64,000 nt of DNA. It comes from Acidobacteriota bacterium. Its GTDB lineage: Bacteria; Acidobacteriota; Blastocatellia; Pyrinomonadales; Pyrinomonadaceae. Shown piece after piece: positions 16,790 to 27,324 of the stretch. Position 1 is the stretch's first letter. Every line of letters starts with the position of its first letter. The stretch spans positions 248,001 to 312,000 of the forward strand of contig JAHBSK010000002.1 in the NCBI GenBank assembly GCA_019639175.1, read 5' to 3'. The notes beneath the pieces are model-generated. The model saw only the letters and a program-made list of their open reading frames with translations. It did not search any database and had not been told where the DNA came from. Made by a program: the position numbers and the translations under genes.

Positions 16790-18088
16790 CTAGCGTCCGA
16801 CACCGATGTATTCAAAGCCGAGTTCACGCATATCTTCCGGTTCATAGATATTTCGCAGGTCGGCGATCCTGGGGGCGTTCAAAAGCTCCTTGACCTTTTT
16901 CATATCCAGGGCGCGGAACTGGTTCCATTCGGTAATTATAACAAGAACATCAGCGCCTGTTATCGCGTCATATTCATTCGACGCGTATTCAATGCCGTTG
17001 ATGTAATGTTTGGATTCGTCCATCGCCACGGGATCGAACGCCCTGACCGTGGCTCCGCGCTCCACCATTGCGTGAATGATCTCAATGGCCGGTGATTCGC
17101 GCATATCGTCAGTTTCGGGCTTAAAGGAAAGGCCGAGAACGCCGATCTGTTTGCCCGCAAACTCACCTATCAGCTTTTCGATCTTCGGTATCATTGCGTC
17201 ACGCTGGCGTTCATTTGCCTCGATGACCGCATCAACTATTCGCGTCTCAACGCCGAACTGGTCGGCGACGGTGGTAAGTGCCCGTGTGTCTTTGGGAAAA
17301 CAAGAACCGCCGTAGCCCGGCCCCGGATGCAGGAATTTACGGCCGATGCGGTTGTCCATTCCCATTCCCTTCGCAACGTCGTGAACGTCGCAACCGATTG
17401 CGTCGCAAAGATTGGCGATCTCGTTGATGAAGGTTATCTTGGTGGCGAGGAAAGCGTTTGCCGCGTATTTTATGAGTTCGGCGGCCTCCAGCGATGTGAT
17501 GACAATAGGTGTCTCGATCAGATACAGCGGACGGTAAAGCTCTTTCATTACCTCAATGGCCCTATCATCGTTAGAACCGATCACAACGCGGTCAGGGCGC
17601 ATAAAATCCTCTATTGCCGCACCTTCACGAAGAAATTCGGGGTTGGAGGCGACGCCAAATTCAGCATCTGCGTTCTTGTGTTCTGTTACGAACTCCACCA
17701 GCCACTTGCCGGTTCCGACCGGCACTGTGGATTTGGTGACAAGAACCGTATAGCCTGTCAAAGCTTTGGCAATGTCCAAGGCCGCCATTTCGTAAAAGCT
17801 CATGTCCGGCGAACCGTCATCTTTCGGCGGCGTGCCGACAGCCAAAAAAACGACCCGAGCTTCGGCAACCGCGCTCTTCAGGTCGGTTGTGAACCGAATG
17901 CGGCCTGCCCTAGAGTTCTTTTCAACCAGGGTATCAAGCCCCGGTTCATATATCGGTATAACTCCATTGTTGAGTTTGTCTATTTTATCGACGTCAACGT
18001 CAACGCATGTGACATCAACACCAAATTCCGCGAAGCACGCCCCTGTGACAAGCCCAACGTATCCTGTGCCTATAACTGCGATCTGCAT
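16790..18088 (-). CDS. ugd: UDP-glucose 6-dehydrogenase
   Basis: This 432-residue enzyme oxidises UDP-glucose to UDP-glucuronate with two NAD. The N-terminal Rossmann motif 'IGTGYVGLVTGACFAEFG' is at residues 6-23. The catalytic cysteine lies in 'GPGYGGSCFPKDTRAL' (about residues 256-271). The C-terminal UDP-binding domain has 'GLSFKPETDDMRESPA'. Length is normal and motifs are complete. Together with the downstream epimerase it supplies uronic-acid sugar nucleotides for exopolysaccharide or LPS. A strong hairpin separates it from the FecR-like gene upstream, so it probably has its own promoter in 18089-18145. Confidence 0.95.
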   Translation of the reverse strand: MQIAVIGTGYVGLVTGACFAEFGVDVTCVDVDVDKIDKLNNGVIPIYEPGLDTLVEKNSRAGRIRFTTDLKSAVAEARVVFLAVGTPPKDDGSPDMSFYEMAALDIAKALTGYTVLVTKSTVPVGTGKWLVEFVTEHKNADAEFGVASNPEFLREGAAIEDFMRPDRVVIGSNDDRAIEVMKELYRPLYLIETPIVITSLEAAELIKYAANAFLATKITFINEIANLCDAIGCDVHDVAKGMGMDNRIGRKFLHPGPGYGGSCFPKDTRALTTVADQFGVETRIVDAVIEANERQRDAMIPKIEKLIGEFAGKQIGVLGLSFKPETDDMRESPAIEIIHAMVERGATVRAFDPVAMDESKHYINGIEYASNEYDAITGADVLVIITEWNQFRALDMKKVKELLNAPRIADLRNIYEPEDMRELGFEYIGVGR

Positions 18089-18145
18089 AATAAATCAAAT
18101 AAAAGTTCAGTATTCAAAAATGATGTTCCAGTGCCTAAAACAAAT

Positions 18146-18180
18146 TTGTGCGGGCCACGTTATTGACATGACCCGCACAA
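18146..18180 (-). terminator. Long hairpin between the FecR-like gene and ugd
   Basis: Arms TTGTGCGGGCCACGT (18146-18160) and ACATGACCCGCACAA (18166-18180) pair over 15 positions with two G-T wobbles and a 5-base loop. Reading on the minus strand it is followed by ATTTGTTTT, so it is most simply the terminator of the FecR-like gene, which ends 37 bases before it. Confidence 0.8.
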
Positions 18181-18216
18181 TTATTTGACCACACAATTTT
18201 CTGTTTGTTAAACGGC

Positions 18217-18927
18217 TTAGCTAACCGGACTTACGATCACGGTCGTGTCGCCGCCCGGACGCTTCTTCGAATCTCTGGTTCCGAGCAGGATAGCTGCACC
18301 GGCAGCTCCGAGTCCGAGAAGAGCAAACCAGCCCCATCCGGCAAAATTCAGCGGCGGAGCCGAACCGGGACGCAGACACGGTTCACAACCTGTCTGACCG
18401 ACCTCGCCGGCAGTGGCTGACGAACCGGCGGCGACCTGACGGTCTGTGCTGCCTTCGCGCATGGTGACGTTACCTGAGGTCACGTTCACATAAGTGTATG
18501 TGTTCTCAAGGCCGACCTGAAAATTGTTCGCCTGGCTGGAATCGGCAATGACAGTCGCATCGCGTGTGCTGACCGTCGTTGATATGCCTACGCCATTTGC
18601 CATGCGGGCCGTGCCGGAGGAAACAATAGCCACTATTCCGGACGCCGAAAAGCTGAGAACCATGTTGGAATTTTCCTGCAGCTCAACGCGGCCGACCTTT
18701 CCAAGGCTGATGACGGCTGTCGAGCCTGCCCCGGTCGCGATCGTGCTTCCTGACGTAATGGTCGAATTCGAAACGGTCGGCTGACCGTTTACCGTGACAG
18801 TTCCTGATACGGTTATCTCACCGGTCAGATCACCCGGCACTGCGAGAGTGACCATGGAATAGACGAGTAAAATAGCGACGGCAGTAAAAGATGTCGTGAT
18901 TTTGTGAAAAAAGTTTTTGCCGAGCAT
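18217..18927 (-). CDS. FecR-like domain protein with signal peptide and C-terminal anchor
   Basis: A 236-residue exported protein. Signal peptide at residues about 10-30. A FecR-like beta domain follows ('TITSGSTIATGAGSTAVISL', 'VELQENSNMVLSFSASGIV', 'VSTRDATVIADSSQANNFQV'), about residues 40-150. Then come a Gly/Pro linker with CxxC ('GCEPC') and a C-terminal hydrophobic helix ('GWGWFALLGLGAAGAAILLG') followed by basic residues. FecR domains usually transmit signals to ECF sigma factors, but no sigma factor is adjacent. In acidobacteria such proteins often sit by polysaccharide genes, as here. The start is supported by AGGAGG about 11 bases upstream and an extended -10 promoter at 18990-18998. 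Confidence 0.7.
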   Translation of the reverse strand: MLGKNFFHKITTSFTAVAILLVYSMVTLAVPGDLTGEITVSGTVTVNGQPTVSNSTITSGSTIATGAGSTAVISLGKVGRVELQENSNMVLSFSASGIVAIVSSGTARMANGVGISTTVSTRDATVIADSSQANNFQVGLENTYTYVNVTSGNVTMREGSTDRQVAAGSSATAGEVGQTGCEPCLRPGSAPPLNFAGWGWFALLGLGAAGAAILLGTRDSKKRPGGDTTVIVSPVS

Positions 18928-18984
18928 TTGTTTAATTTTCCTCCTGTGACAATCCCCTCAATAATATCAAATGTAATATCCAAC

Positions 18985-19007
18985 TTTCGATTATAGCAAA
19001 ATCGAAA
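18985..19007 (-). promoter_or_regulatory. Extended -10 promoter overlapped by an 8-bp inverted repeat, ahead of the FecR-like gene
   Basis: On the minus strand TGC-TATAAT occupies 18990-18998, a consensus extended -10. It is embedded in the perfect inverted repeat TTTCGATT (18985-18992) / AATCGAAA (19000-19007). That overlap suggests a repressor operator. The half-site AATCGAAA recurs near 19356. The start codon is about 55 bases downstream of the predicted start point. Confidence 0.5.
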
Positions 19008-19584
19008 AAGGATTAAAGTAAAACTATTGCAGAAACTCAATTCTTGCGAATTGAAATTCCGTAACGATCAGACGAGGCCGTAAGGCGTCTTGCAGATCAT
19101 GACCCCTCAGATTCCGCCTTTAGAATGATCCTATTACGGATCGAACATTTTCCGGGACGCTCATTTGGCCGATACTTTTTTCGTGCCGTGATCTGTCTCC
19201 AGCTATGCGGACGGTAAAAATTTCACCGCACTTACAATCTAGCGCGTTTTGCCACTAATTTTCAAATGTAACTGCGTGGAAAAAATCAATCCATTCAACA
19301 TTTTACATGAAAACCGCAATGTGTCAATAAAAACAGGAGAATTTGCTCCCTCGAAAATCGAAAAAATAACCTCATTCGCCTCTCAGGGCGGATAAAGATG
19401 TTGATTTTTCGGCCGGTGAGGAATATATATTATGCATTGCTGTATTTTGGGGCCGGTTAAATTTTGTCTCCGTAAGGCTTAAATCCATTAACAGGCATAA
19501 TGGAATTGCCGATATTCAAAAATTTTGATTTAATCTGTGAAGTCTTCTTTTAAATTCAAAAATATAAGGTATGGGGGAAGTGTA
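19008..19584. other. Gene-free region between the FecR-like gene and the xylF-like gene
   Basis: About 580 bases with no plausible coding region on either strand. It must hold the promoter of the plus-strand lipoprotein gene, but I cannot point to a convincing -35/-10 pair. Repeated GGCCGGT words occur around 19412 and 19453. No known riboswitch or structured RNA could be recognised. Confidence 0.5.
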
Positions 19585-20652
19585 ATGATACTTAGATCGG
19601 CTTTTATCACCTTGTGTGCCTTTTTTATTATCAGTTGCGGCGGCGGAACTCAACCGGGCGACGCAACGAACGGCACGTCCGATGGCAAGCAGGTTCGCAT
19701 CGGGTTCGCAATGGACACCGTCAAAGAGGAGCGGTGGCAAAGGGATCATGATGCCTTTCAGGCCCGCTGCAAGGAACTTGGCGTTATATGCGAGATCACC
19801 GTTGCCGACAACAAGGCCGACAAACAGGCCAACGACGTTGATAACCTCCTTACCAAAGGTATTGATGTCCTTGTGATAGCTCCGAGCAACGCAAAGCAGG
19901 CCGCATCAATGGTCGAAAAGGCCAAGGCACAGGGCGTTCCGGTCATCAGCTATGACAGGCTGATCGATTCCGACAAGATCGACCTTTACATTTCTCATCA
20001 GGTGCCGGTCATAGGACGCCGAATTGCCGAGTATGCGCTGGAAAAAGTGCCTGAGGGCAATTACGTCATGGTTTACGGCTCTTCAACCGACAACAACGCC
20101 CATATAATGAAGAAAGAGCAGCTTGCGGTACTCAAGCCTGCCATCGACGCCGGCAAGGTCAAGATCGTGGCGGAAAATTTCATTGACAACTGGGATAATT
20201 CGCTGGCGCTGAATTTTGTTGAGAACACACTGACACAAAATAATGACAATGTTCAGGCTATTGTCGTTTCAAACGATGGCATGGCCGGCGGTGTTGTTTC
20301 CGCATTGTCAAAAAGAGGGCTTGAAGGCAAAGTGCTCGTGACGGGACAGGACGCCCAGTTGGACGCCCTTCAGCGTATTGCCGAAGGTAAACAGGCGATG
20401 ACGGTCTATAAACCGATCATCGAACTTGCCAACGGAGCCGTTGATGCGGCGATCAAACTGGCAAAGGGCGAGAAACTCGACGCGAAGCCATTTATGAATG
20501 ACGCCATCAGTAAGGAAGTCCCGGCCATCCTCCTCGAGGTGGTCACTGTTGATAAGGCAAGCCTTATGGACACCGTGATCAAGGACGGGTACGCAAAGTA
20601 CGAAGATGTTTTTAGGAACGTTCCCGAGAACGAAAGGCCTAAGCAACAATAA
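19585..20652 (+). CDS. xylF: Sugar ABC transporter substrate-binding lipoprotein, xylose type
   Basis: A 355-residue periplasmic binding protein of the LacI-like/ribose fold. A lipoprotein signal with lipobox 'IISC' at about residues 15-18 predicts membrane anchoring. 'GFAMDTVKEERWQRD', 'VDNLLTKGIDVLVIAPSN', 'VISYDRLI', 'NDGMAGG' and 'VTGQDAQLDALQRI' closely follow XylF D-xylose-binding proteins. ATG 19585 is chosen over 19537 because it starts the lipoprotein signal and follows GGGGGAAG. No permease (XylH) or ATPase (XylG) gene is nearby, so it is an orphan component here; the partner may be elsewhere, or the protein may act as a sensor. The next gene, 24 bases on, is a ROK sugar kinase. Confidence 0.85.
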   Translation: MILRSAFITLCAFFIISCGGGTQPGDATNGTSDGKQVRIGFAMDTVKEERWQRDHDAFQARCKELGVICEITVADNKADKQANDVDNLLTKGIDVLVIAPSNAKQAASMVEKAKAQGVPVISYDRLIDSDKIDLYISHQVPVIGRRIAEYALEKVPEGNYVMVYGSSTDNNAHIMKKEQLAVLKPAIDAGKVKIVAENFIDNWDNSLALNFVENTLTQNNDNVQAIVVSNDGMAGGVVSALSKRGLEGKVLVTGQDAQLDALQRIAEGKQAMTVYKPIIELANGAVDAAIKLAKGEKLDAKPFMNDAISKEVPAILLEVVTVDKASLMDTVIKDGYAKYEDVFRNVPENERPKQQ

Positions 20653-20676
20653 ACTTTCATTGGAAAGAATGCATTG

Positions 20677-21618
20677 ATGAAAAAACTAGTGCTGGCTGCC
20701 GATCTCGGTGGAACCAATCTCCGAATGGCGGTTGTAGGAGAAGATGGTGAGATCCTGCATCGGGTTCGGGGAACAACTCCCCCGAACAGAACAAGGGGTG
20801 AAGTACTTGGGCTGATCCAGGATCTTGCTGCCCAATGTATCAGGGAAACAAATAGCGGGACGGTGATATCGGGATTTGGTATTGCCGCTCCCGCCGTTGT
20901 CGATCAAAGCAGGGGCGTCATCAGGGCCGCTCCAAATTTGCCCGACCTTAACGGCTTTGCCATCAGTGATGACCTCGCCGAACGGCTCAAACTTCCTGTC
21001 ATTTTGGAGAATGACGCTACGGCGGCCGGGATCGGGGAACATTGGAGAGGAGCTTCAAAAGGGTTTGACACGTCGATCTGCCTGACGTTGGGAACAGGCG
21101 TCGGCGGCGGGTTGATAGTGAACGGACAGCCGCTTCGAGGGATAGACGGAACGGCGGGCGAGGTTGGCCACGTTTGCGTGGAACCTTTCGGCGCACCGTG
21201 CGGATGCGGAAGCGTCGGATGCCTGGAGCAGTACGCCTCGGCGACTGCGGTGGTCAGAATGGCACGGCTTCTCAAGGCCGAATATCCGTCATCGGAGATC
21301 GACACGGACGGCGTTCTGACCTCACTGGATATTTACAACGCAGCCGTGAACGGCGACGCGATGGCGATCGAGGTTTTCAGGCTGTTCGGATTTTATCTGG
21401 GCGTTGCCATAGGCGGGCTGGTAAATGTCCTGAATCCCGAGGTCATAGTCATTGGCGGCGGGGCCTCTGATGCCTGGCCGCTGTTCATTGATACCGCACG
21501 GGACGAGATGGTCAGGCGGGCATTTCGCGAACCGGCGGAACGTGTTAAACTTGTCCGCGCGGGACTTGGCGATGATGCCGGCATTCTTGGCGTTGCCAAA
21601 CTGGCGTTCCAAAGCTGA
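20677..21618 (+). CDS. ROK family sugar kinase, probable glucokinase
   Basis: A 313-residue ROK protein. The phosphate-binding motif 'AADLGGTNLRMAVV' is at the N-terminus. 'LENDATAAGIGEHW' carries the catalytic Asp. 'LGTGVGGGLIVNG' is present, and the ROK zinc motif is seen as 'GHVCVEPFGAPCGCGSVGC' followed by the signature glutamate 'LEQYAS'. No N-terminal winged helix is present, so it is a kinase rather than a XylR-type repressor. Glucose is the commonest substrate of this type, but N-acetyl sugars or xylose-derived substrates cannot be excluded given the XylF-like neighbour 24 bases upstream. The start is the ATG at 20677, just after an in-frame TTG. Confidence 0.88.
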   Translation: MKKLVLAADLGGTNLRMAVVGEDGEILHRVRGTTPPNRTRGEVLGLIQDLAAQCIRETNSGTVISGFGIAAPAVVDQSRGVIRAAPNLPDLNGFAISDDLAERLKLPVILENDATAAGIGEHWRGASKGFDTSICLTLGTGVGGGLIVNGQPLRGIDGTAGEVGHVCVEPFGAPCGCGSVGCLEQYASATAVVRMARLLKAEYPSSEIDTDGVLTSLDIYNAAVNGDAMAIEVFRLFGFYLGVAIGGLVNVLNPEVIVIGGGASDAWPLFIDTARDEMVRRAFREPAERVKLVRAGLGDDAGILGVAKLAFQS

Positions 21619-21668
21619 CCGTTCCGTTTCTTGACAATATTCCGTGAATGGTTTTAACCAGATAACCT

Positions 21669-22076
21669 ATGGATGTCTATCACAAAGTTTTGACCAGGCT
21701 CTATGAGATCACCGGCGGAAAGGATTCGGTGAACGTCGATTTTGCGGAGCTGCTGAAAAAAGAGGGATTTTTTCCCAGCATCGAGGATATAAAGGCATAT
21801 TTGTCCGGTGAGAGCTGGATCGCCGAGACAAACCGTGTCAATGTGGTGCGCATCACTCACTGGGGCGTCGCCGAGGCAAGGCGCTCGCTTGCCGGTGCGC
21901 CGGATTCCTCGCAGATAATTGAAAAGGAAACGGCAAGGCTGGTCAAGGTGCTCAAAGAGGCGCTGGTTATGGCGGAGGAACTTACCTCCTCGCCAAGCGA
22001 AGACAAGGTGGATGTGATAGGATCGCGTGTTTCTGAGATGACAAAGGTCCTGGGCAAGATAAAGGAGAATTTATAG
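21669..22076 (+). CDS. Small protein, possible winged-helix domain
   Basis: A 135-residue protein without signal peptide. Residues about 18-75 ('SVNVDFAELLKKEGFFPSIE', 'IKAYLSGESWIAE', 'VVRITHWGVAEARRS') have the helix-helix-helix-strand-strand rhythm of a winged-helix domain ending with 'ITHxG', common in small regulators. Residues 85-135 are a predicted coiled-coil-like helix pair. I do not recognise a named family and cannot say whether it binds DNA. It lies between the ROK kinase and the rimP leader, and its transcript is probably separated from rimP by the promoter and terminator-like hairpin in 22090-22181. Confidence 0.6.
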   Translation: MDVYHKVLTRLYEITGGKDSVNVDFAELLKKEGFFPSIEDIKAYLSGESWIAETNRVNVVRITHWGVAEARRSLAGAPDSSQIIEKETARLVKVLKEALVMAEELTSSPSEDKVDVIGSRVSEMTKVLGKIKENL

Positions 22077-22091
22077 CTTTTGCCGACCGGG

Positions 22092-22119
22092 TTGCTTTTT
22101 AAGGCCCGGTTGCGATAAT
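22092..22119 (+). promoter_or_regulatory. Probable sigma-70-type promoter of the rimP-nusA-infB operon
   Basis: TTGCTT (22092-22097) and GATAAT (22114-22119) are separated by 16 bases. Transcription would start near 22126 and run through the hairpin at 22152-22181 before the rimP start at 22195. The preceding ACCGGG...CCCGGT inverted repeat overlaps this promoter and may help terminate the upstream transcript. Confidence 0.5.
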
Positions 22120-22151
22120 ATAAAAGTTTGTCGCGATGCGTGGTACGTATC

Positions 22152-22181
22152 AAGTGGGTTTCCGCCCACTTTTTATTTTTT
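22152..22181 (+). terminator. Attenuator-like hairpin in the rimP leader
   Basis: A perfect 7-bp stem AAGTGGG-TTTCCG-CCCACTT is followed directly by TTTATTTTTT, the form of an intrinsic terminator. It ends only 13 bases before the rimP start codon. Similar G-rich hairpins with a U-tract sit ahead of rimP in many bacteria, to my knowledge, where they are thought to regulate the operon. Read-through must occur for rimP, nusA and infB to be expressed from the promoter just upstream. Confidence 0.8.
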
Positions 22182-22194
22182 GGGGACGAGGAAA

Positions 22195-22704
22195 ATGGAT
22201 CGCACAGCAATAGTGAACGATGTCCGAGAGCTGGCGGCAAAGGCCGCGGCCAAATTCGGGTTCGAGTTCGTTCACGCCGAGCTTGGCGGGACAAATCGGG
22301 ATCTCGTCATACGCATCTTTATAGACAAACCGGGCGGGATAACGCTTGACGATTGCGCTCGGCTGTCTCAGGACGTAGAAGAGGTTTTGGATTCGACCGA
22401 TCTTATCCCCGGAGCGTATGTTCTGGAGGTTTCCTCGCCGGGAATTGAAAGAGAGCTTTACTCCCCGGAGGATTTCAAGAGATTTGCCGGAAAAGCGGCA
22501 AGGATAAAGACGCGGGAGCCGATAGAGGGCAAGAAGCTTTTTAAGGGACGTCTGATCGGGATAGAGAACGGCGAGGTCTCATTTGAGGATAAGGCGGCCG
22601 GCACCATCACGATCCCGTATGACAATGTGGCAAAGGCGAACCTGTTGTTCGACCTTGCCGAATCGCTGAAGGGCGAGGGCCGAAAGGCCAGGAAAGAAAA
22701 ATAG
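22195..22704 (+). CDS. rimP: Ribosome maturation factor RimP
   Basis: A 169-residue cytoplasmic 30S assembly factor. The N-terminal domain shows 'LAAKAAAKFGFEFVHAELGG' and 'LVIRIFIDKPGGITLDDC'. The conserved core 'YVLEVSSPGIERELYSPEDF' is at about residues 78-97, followed by the SH3-like C-terminal domain ('FKGRLIGIENGEVSFED'). Length is typical. It is first in the rimP-nusA-infB-rbfA order conserved across bacteria. ATG 22195 follows GAGGAAA; an upstream in-frame TTG (22180) lies inside the terminator hairpin and is unlikely. Confidence 0.95.
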   Translation: MDRTAIVNDVRELAAKAAAKFGFEFVHAELGGTNRDLVIRIFIDKPGGITLDDCARLSQDVEEVLDSTDLIPGAYVLEVSSPGIERELYSPEDFKRFAGKAARIKTREPIEGKKLFKGRLIGIENGEVSFEDKAAGTITIPYDNVAKANLLFDLAESLKGEGRKARKEK

Positions 22705-22781
22705 AGAGTTTAGAGTTTATAGACGGCTGAAAAGAATACGACCGTGTTTCGGATCAGCAAATTACGTGAATCAAAGGAAGG

Positions 22782-24428
<1,647 letters not shown>

Positions 24429-24516
24429 CCGTTTGGAATGGTCGTAACGGGCAGTAAAAGCCCCGGGAGCGAACCATGAGTTGAAGAGAAAAGGCCTGCG
24501 GTTTATTGGATAAATT

Positions 24517-27237
24517 ATGCCGATCGGTAAGAAAATACGGGTTTACGACCTTGCGCGTGAGCTAAAGCAGGACACAAAGCGCGTGATGGAAGATCTCCGC
24601 CGCGAGGGTGCTGATGTCAGCGTGCCGTCCAACTCCGTCAGTGCGGAGCTGGCTGAAAAGGTGCGCCTTAAGTATTTCCCCAAAGCGGAACCGACCCCGC
24701 GCAGAGCCGTAAAGGTCATCAAAGCCGTAAAGAAAAAGACGGCCGCTGCAGAACCGGCGGAAGAGCTTGACGTTGTCAGCGACATCGAGGTTGCCGAGCC
24801 GGAAGAGGCCGATACTGTCGAAGCACCGGCCGAGGAAACGAAAGAGGCTAAGCCGAAGCCAACAACCGCCGTTCGCAAGGTCCTCAAGAAAAAACAGGAA
24901 CAGGCCGAACCGGAAATAGAGGATGAGGAACCGGCCGAGGAGCCGGAGACCGTTTCCGCCCCGACGGAAGAAACGGTTGAGGAAGCAGAAGAGGTTCCGG
25001 CCGTAACGGTTGAGGAAGAGGCAGAACAGCCTGTTGCCGAAAAACCCAAAACCGTAACCACCAACAAGGTGCTCAGGCCTACCGGCACACAGATCAAACA
25101 ACTGACACTGACGCGTGACGCCCTTCAGAAAGGCGTAAAACCCGGTGAGAAGATCGTTTCGGAACTTCCGACCAAGACAGGAAAACTGACCGCTGAGGCA
25201 CAGAAGGAAGCTCGGGGCAGGCGCGGAGAGTTTCGCGGAACTCCCGGCGAGACATCGACCCCGCAGCTCAATTACACGCCGCCCGCCGACAGTCGGCGAA
25301 GGCCGGGACGCTCAGGCGGACGCCGGGGCAAGGCAGATGCCAAGACCGGACGTTTTGCCGAACGCGAGATCGACGTGCCGCGTCAGCGCACCATTGAGGA
25401 ACGCGTTCTTGCACAGGTAAATCGTGAGGACGGCAGCGATTCGCGTCAGGTCAGGCTTGTTGACGGAGCAACCGTCCGCGAATACGCCGAGGCCCTGGGC
25501 ATCACACCGCGAGACATCGTTCAGCTTCTTATCAAACGCGGTATTTTTGCGACGCTGAACCAGCCCATCGGTGAAAAGATGGCCGTCGAACTCGGACAGG
25601 ATTTCGGATATGAGATCTCATTTGTTCCGTTCGAGGAAATGGTCATCGAACAGGAATTTGAGCAGCTTATCGAGGAAGGTTCGGACGATCTGGAATTGCC
25701 GCGTGCGCCGGTCATAACCGTGATGGGACACGTTGACCACGGCAAGACCTCGCTGCTTGACGCCATTCGCTCGGCCAACGTAGCCGAAGGCGAGGCGGGC
25801 GGAATAACGCAGCACATCGGGGCATACAGTGTTTACGTTCCCAATCCGGAAGAACCGGACAACCCGCGTCGCGTTGTTTTTCTGGATACGCCCGGCCACG
25901 AAGCGTTTACGATGATGCGTGCCCGCGGAGCCAAGGCGACCGACATAGTTATTCTGGTCGTTGCAGCGGACGACGGTGTCATGCCGCAAACGATAGAGGC
26001 TGTCGAACATTCAAAAGCGGCAAAGGTCCCGATCATCGTCGCGATAAACAAGATAGACAAGCCCTCAGCAAGCCCGGACAAGGTCAAACAGGGTCTTGCG
26101 GCACTTGGCGTTCAGCCGATCGATTGGGGCGGCGATACGGAAATGGTCCCGGTTTCGGCCAAGACCAGGTCGGGCCTGGACACGCTTCTTGAAACGGTTC
26201 TGCTGCAGGCGGACATTTTGGCACTCAAGGCAAGCCCGACAAGACGAGCTTCGGGTGTTGTGCTTGAGGCAAAACTAGACAAGGGCCGAGGCGCCGTGGC
26301 GACCGCCCTTGTTCAGCAGGGAACGCTTCGCATCGGCGATCCGTTCATTGTCGGCCAGTATTACGGCAAGGTCAGGGCGATGTTCTCTGACCGCGGCGAG
26401 AATGTGAACGAGGCTCCGCCGGCAACGCCGGTCGAGATACTCGGGCTTCAGGGCGTTCCGCAGGCGGGCGACACTTTCCAGGTCGTTTCTGATGTTGACA
26501 GGGCGCAGACCATAGCGGGCCAGCGGCAGATGCAGGCGCGTCAGGCGGCGATGCTCAAGACCACAAAACGCGGTATCGAATCGCTCGGCCAGGCAGAGGT
26601 CAAGGAACTGCTCGTTATCCTCAAGGCCGATGTTCAGGGTTCCGTCGAGGTGCTGCGGGCAACGCTCGAAAAACTTTCGACAGAGAAGGTCAAGGTTCGG
26701 GTCATCAGGGCAGGTGTCGGGGCCATTGCCGAATCCGACGTGCTTCTGGCATCGGCGACACAGGCCGACGACGTTTCGACCGCTGTTGTCATCATCGGCT
26801 TCAATGTCCGCCCGGAGGCACGCGCGGCCGATGTGGCGAAACAGGAAGAGGTCGATATCAGGCTCCATTCGATCATCTATAAGGTCGAGGAAGAGATCAA
26901 GGCCGCGATGATCGGAATGCTTGATGCCATCGAGAAGGAATTGATACTCGGAAAGGCACTGGTTCAGGAAACATTCAAGGTTTCGCGCATCGGCACCATC
27001 GCGGGCTGCCGCGTTACGGACGGCGTTATCCGCAGACAGGCAAAGGCGCGGCTTATTCGCGACGGAGTTGTTGTCTGGGATGGCGATATCGCCACGCTCA
27101 AACGCTTTAAGGATGACACCAATGAGGTGAAACAGGGCTATGAGTGCGGCATCAGCCTCGTCAACTTTAACGACATCAAGGTCGATGATGAGATCGAGGC
27201 ATACGTCATAGAGAAAATAGCCGCGACGGAATTATAG
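24517..27237 (+). CDS. infB: Translation initiation factor IF-2
   Basis: A 906-residue GTPase that positions initiator tRNA on the 30S subunit. The N-terminal IF2_N module '[19 protein letters not shown]' is at residues 5-23. Residues about 65-195 are an acidic, low-complexity Ala/Glu/Pro linker. A second IF2_N module ('[20 protein letters not shown]') is at about 310-330. The G domain has P-loop '[15 protein letters not shown]' (about 404-418), '[11 protein letters not shown]' and 'NKIDK', then domains II, III and IV ('[18 protein letters not shown]'). Length is at the upper end for the family because of the linker. It lies in the operon after nusA. Confidence 0.97.
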   Translation: MPIGKKIRVYDLARELKQDTKRVMEDLRREGADVSVPSNSVSAELAEKVRLKYFPKAEPTPRRAVKVIKAVKKKTAAAEPAEELDVVSDIEVAEPEEADTVEAPAEETKEAKPKPTTAVRKVLKKKQEQAEPEIEDEEPAEEPETVSAPTEETVEEAEEVPAVTVEEEAEQPVAEKPKTVTTNKVLRPTGTQIKQLTLTRDALQKGVKPGEKIVSELPTKTGKLTAEAQKEARGRRGEFRGTPGETSTPQLNYTPPADSRRRPGRSGGRRGKADAKTGRFAEREIDVPRQRTIEERVLAQVNREDGSDSRQVRLVDGATVREYAEALGITPRDIVQLLIKRGIFATLNQPIGEKMAVELGQDFGYEISFVPFEEMVIEQEFEQLIEEGSDDLELPRAPVITVMGHVDHGKTSLLDAIRSANVAEGEAGGITQHIGAYSVYVPNPEEPDNPRRVVFLDTPGHEAFTMMRARGAKATDIVILVVAADDGVMPQTIEAVEHSKAAKVPIIVAINKIDKPSASPDKVKQGLAALGVQPIDWGGDTEMVPVSAKTRSGLDTLLETVLLQADILALKASPTRRASGVVLEAKLDKGRGAVATALVQQGTLRIGDPFIVGQYYGKVRAMFSDRGENVNEAPPATPVEILGLQGVPQAGDTFQVVSDVDRAQTIAGQRQMQARQAAMLKTTKRGIESLGQAEVKELLVILKADVQGSVEVLRATLEKLSTEKVKVRVIRAGVGAIAESDVLLASATQADDVSTAVVIIGFNVRPEARAADVAKQEEVDIRLHSIIYKVEEEIKAAMIGMLDAIEKELILGKALVQETFKVSRIGTIAGCRVTDGVIRRQAKARLIRDGVVVWDGDIATLKRFKDDTNEVKQGYECGISLVNFNDIKVDDEIEAYVIEKIAATEL

Positions 27238-27271
27238 GTTTATGGTTTTTGAAAAGGCTGACAATAAACGG

Positions 27272-27297
27272 AACACGGCAGCTTTTCCGTGTTTTGT
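27272..27297 (+). terminator. Weak terminator-like hairpin between infB and rbfA
   Basis: AACACGG (27272-27278) and CCGTGTT (27287-27293) form a 7-bp stem with an 8-base loop, followed by TTGTTG. The U-tract is interrupted, so partial termination or an mRNA-stabilising hairpin is more likely than full termination inside this conserved operon. Confidence 0.45.
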
Positions 27298-27324
27298 TGA
27301 GGGCGGCCTTATTGTTGTTTGATC

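Noticed and set aside
19008..19584. Structured RNA or riboswitch in the long gap before the xylF-like gene
   Set aside because: No conserved motif of a known class and no extended pairing could be found by eye.
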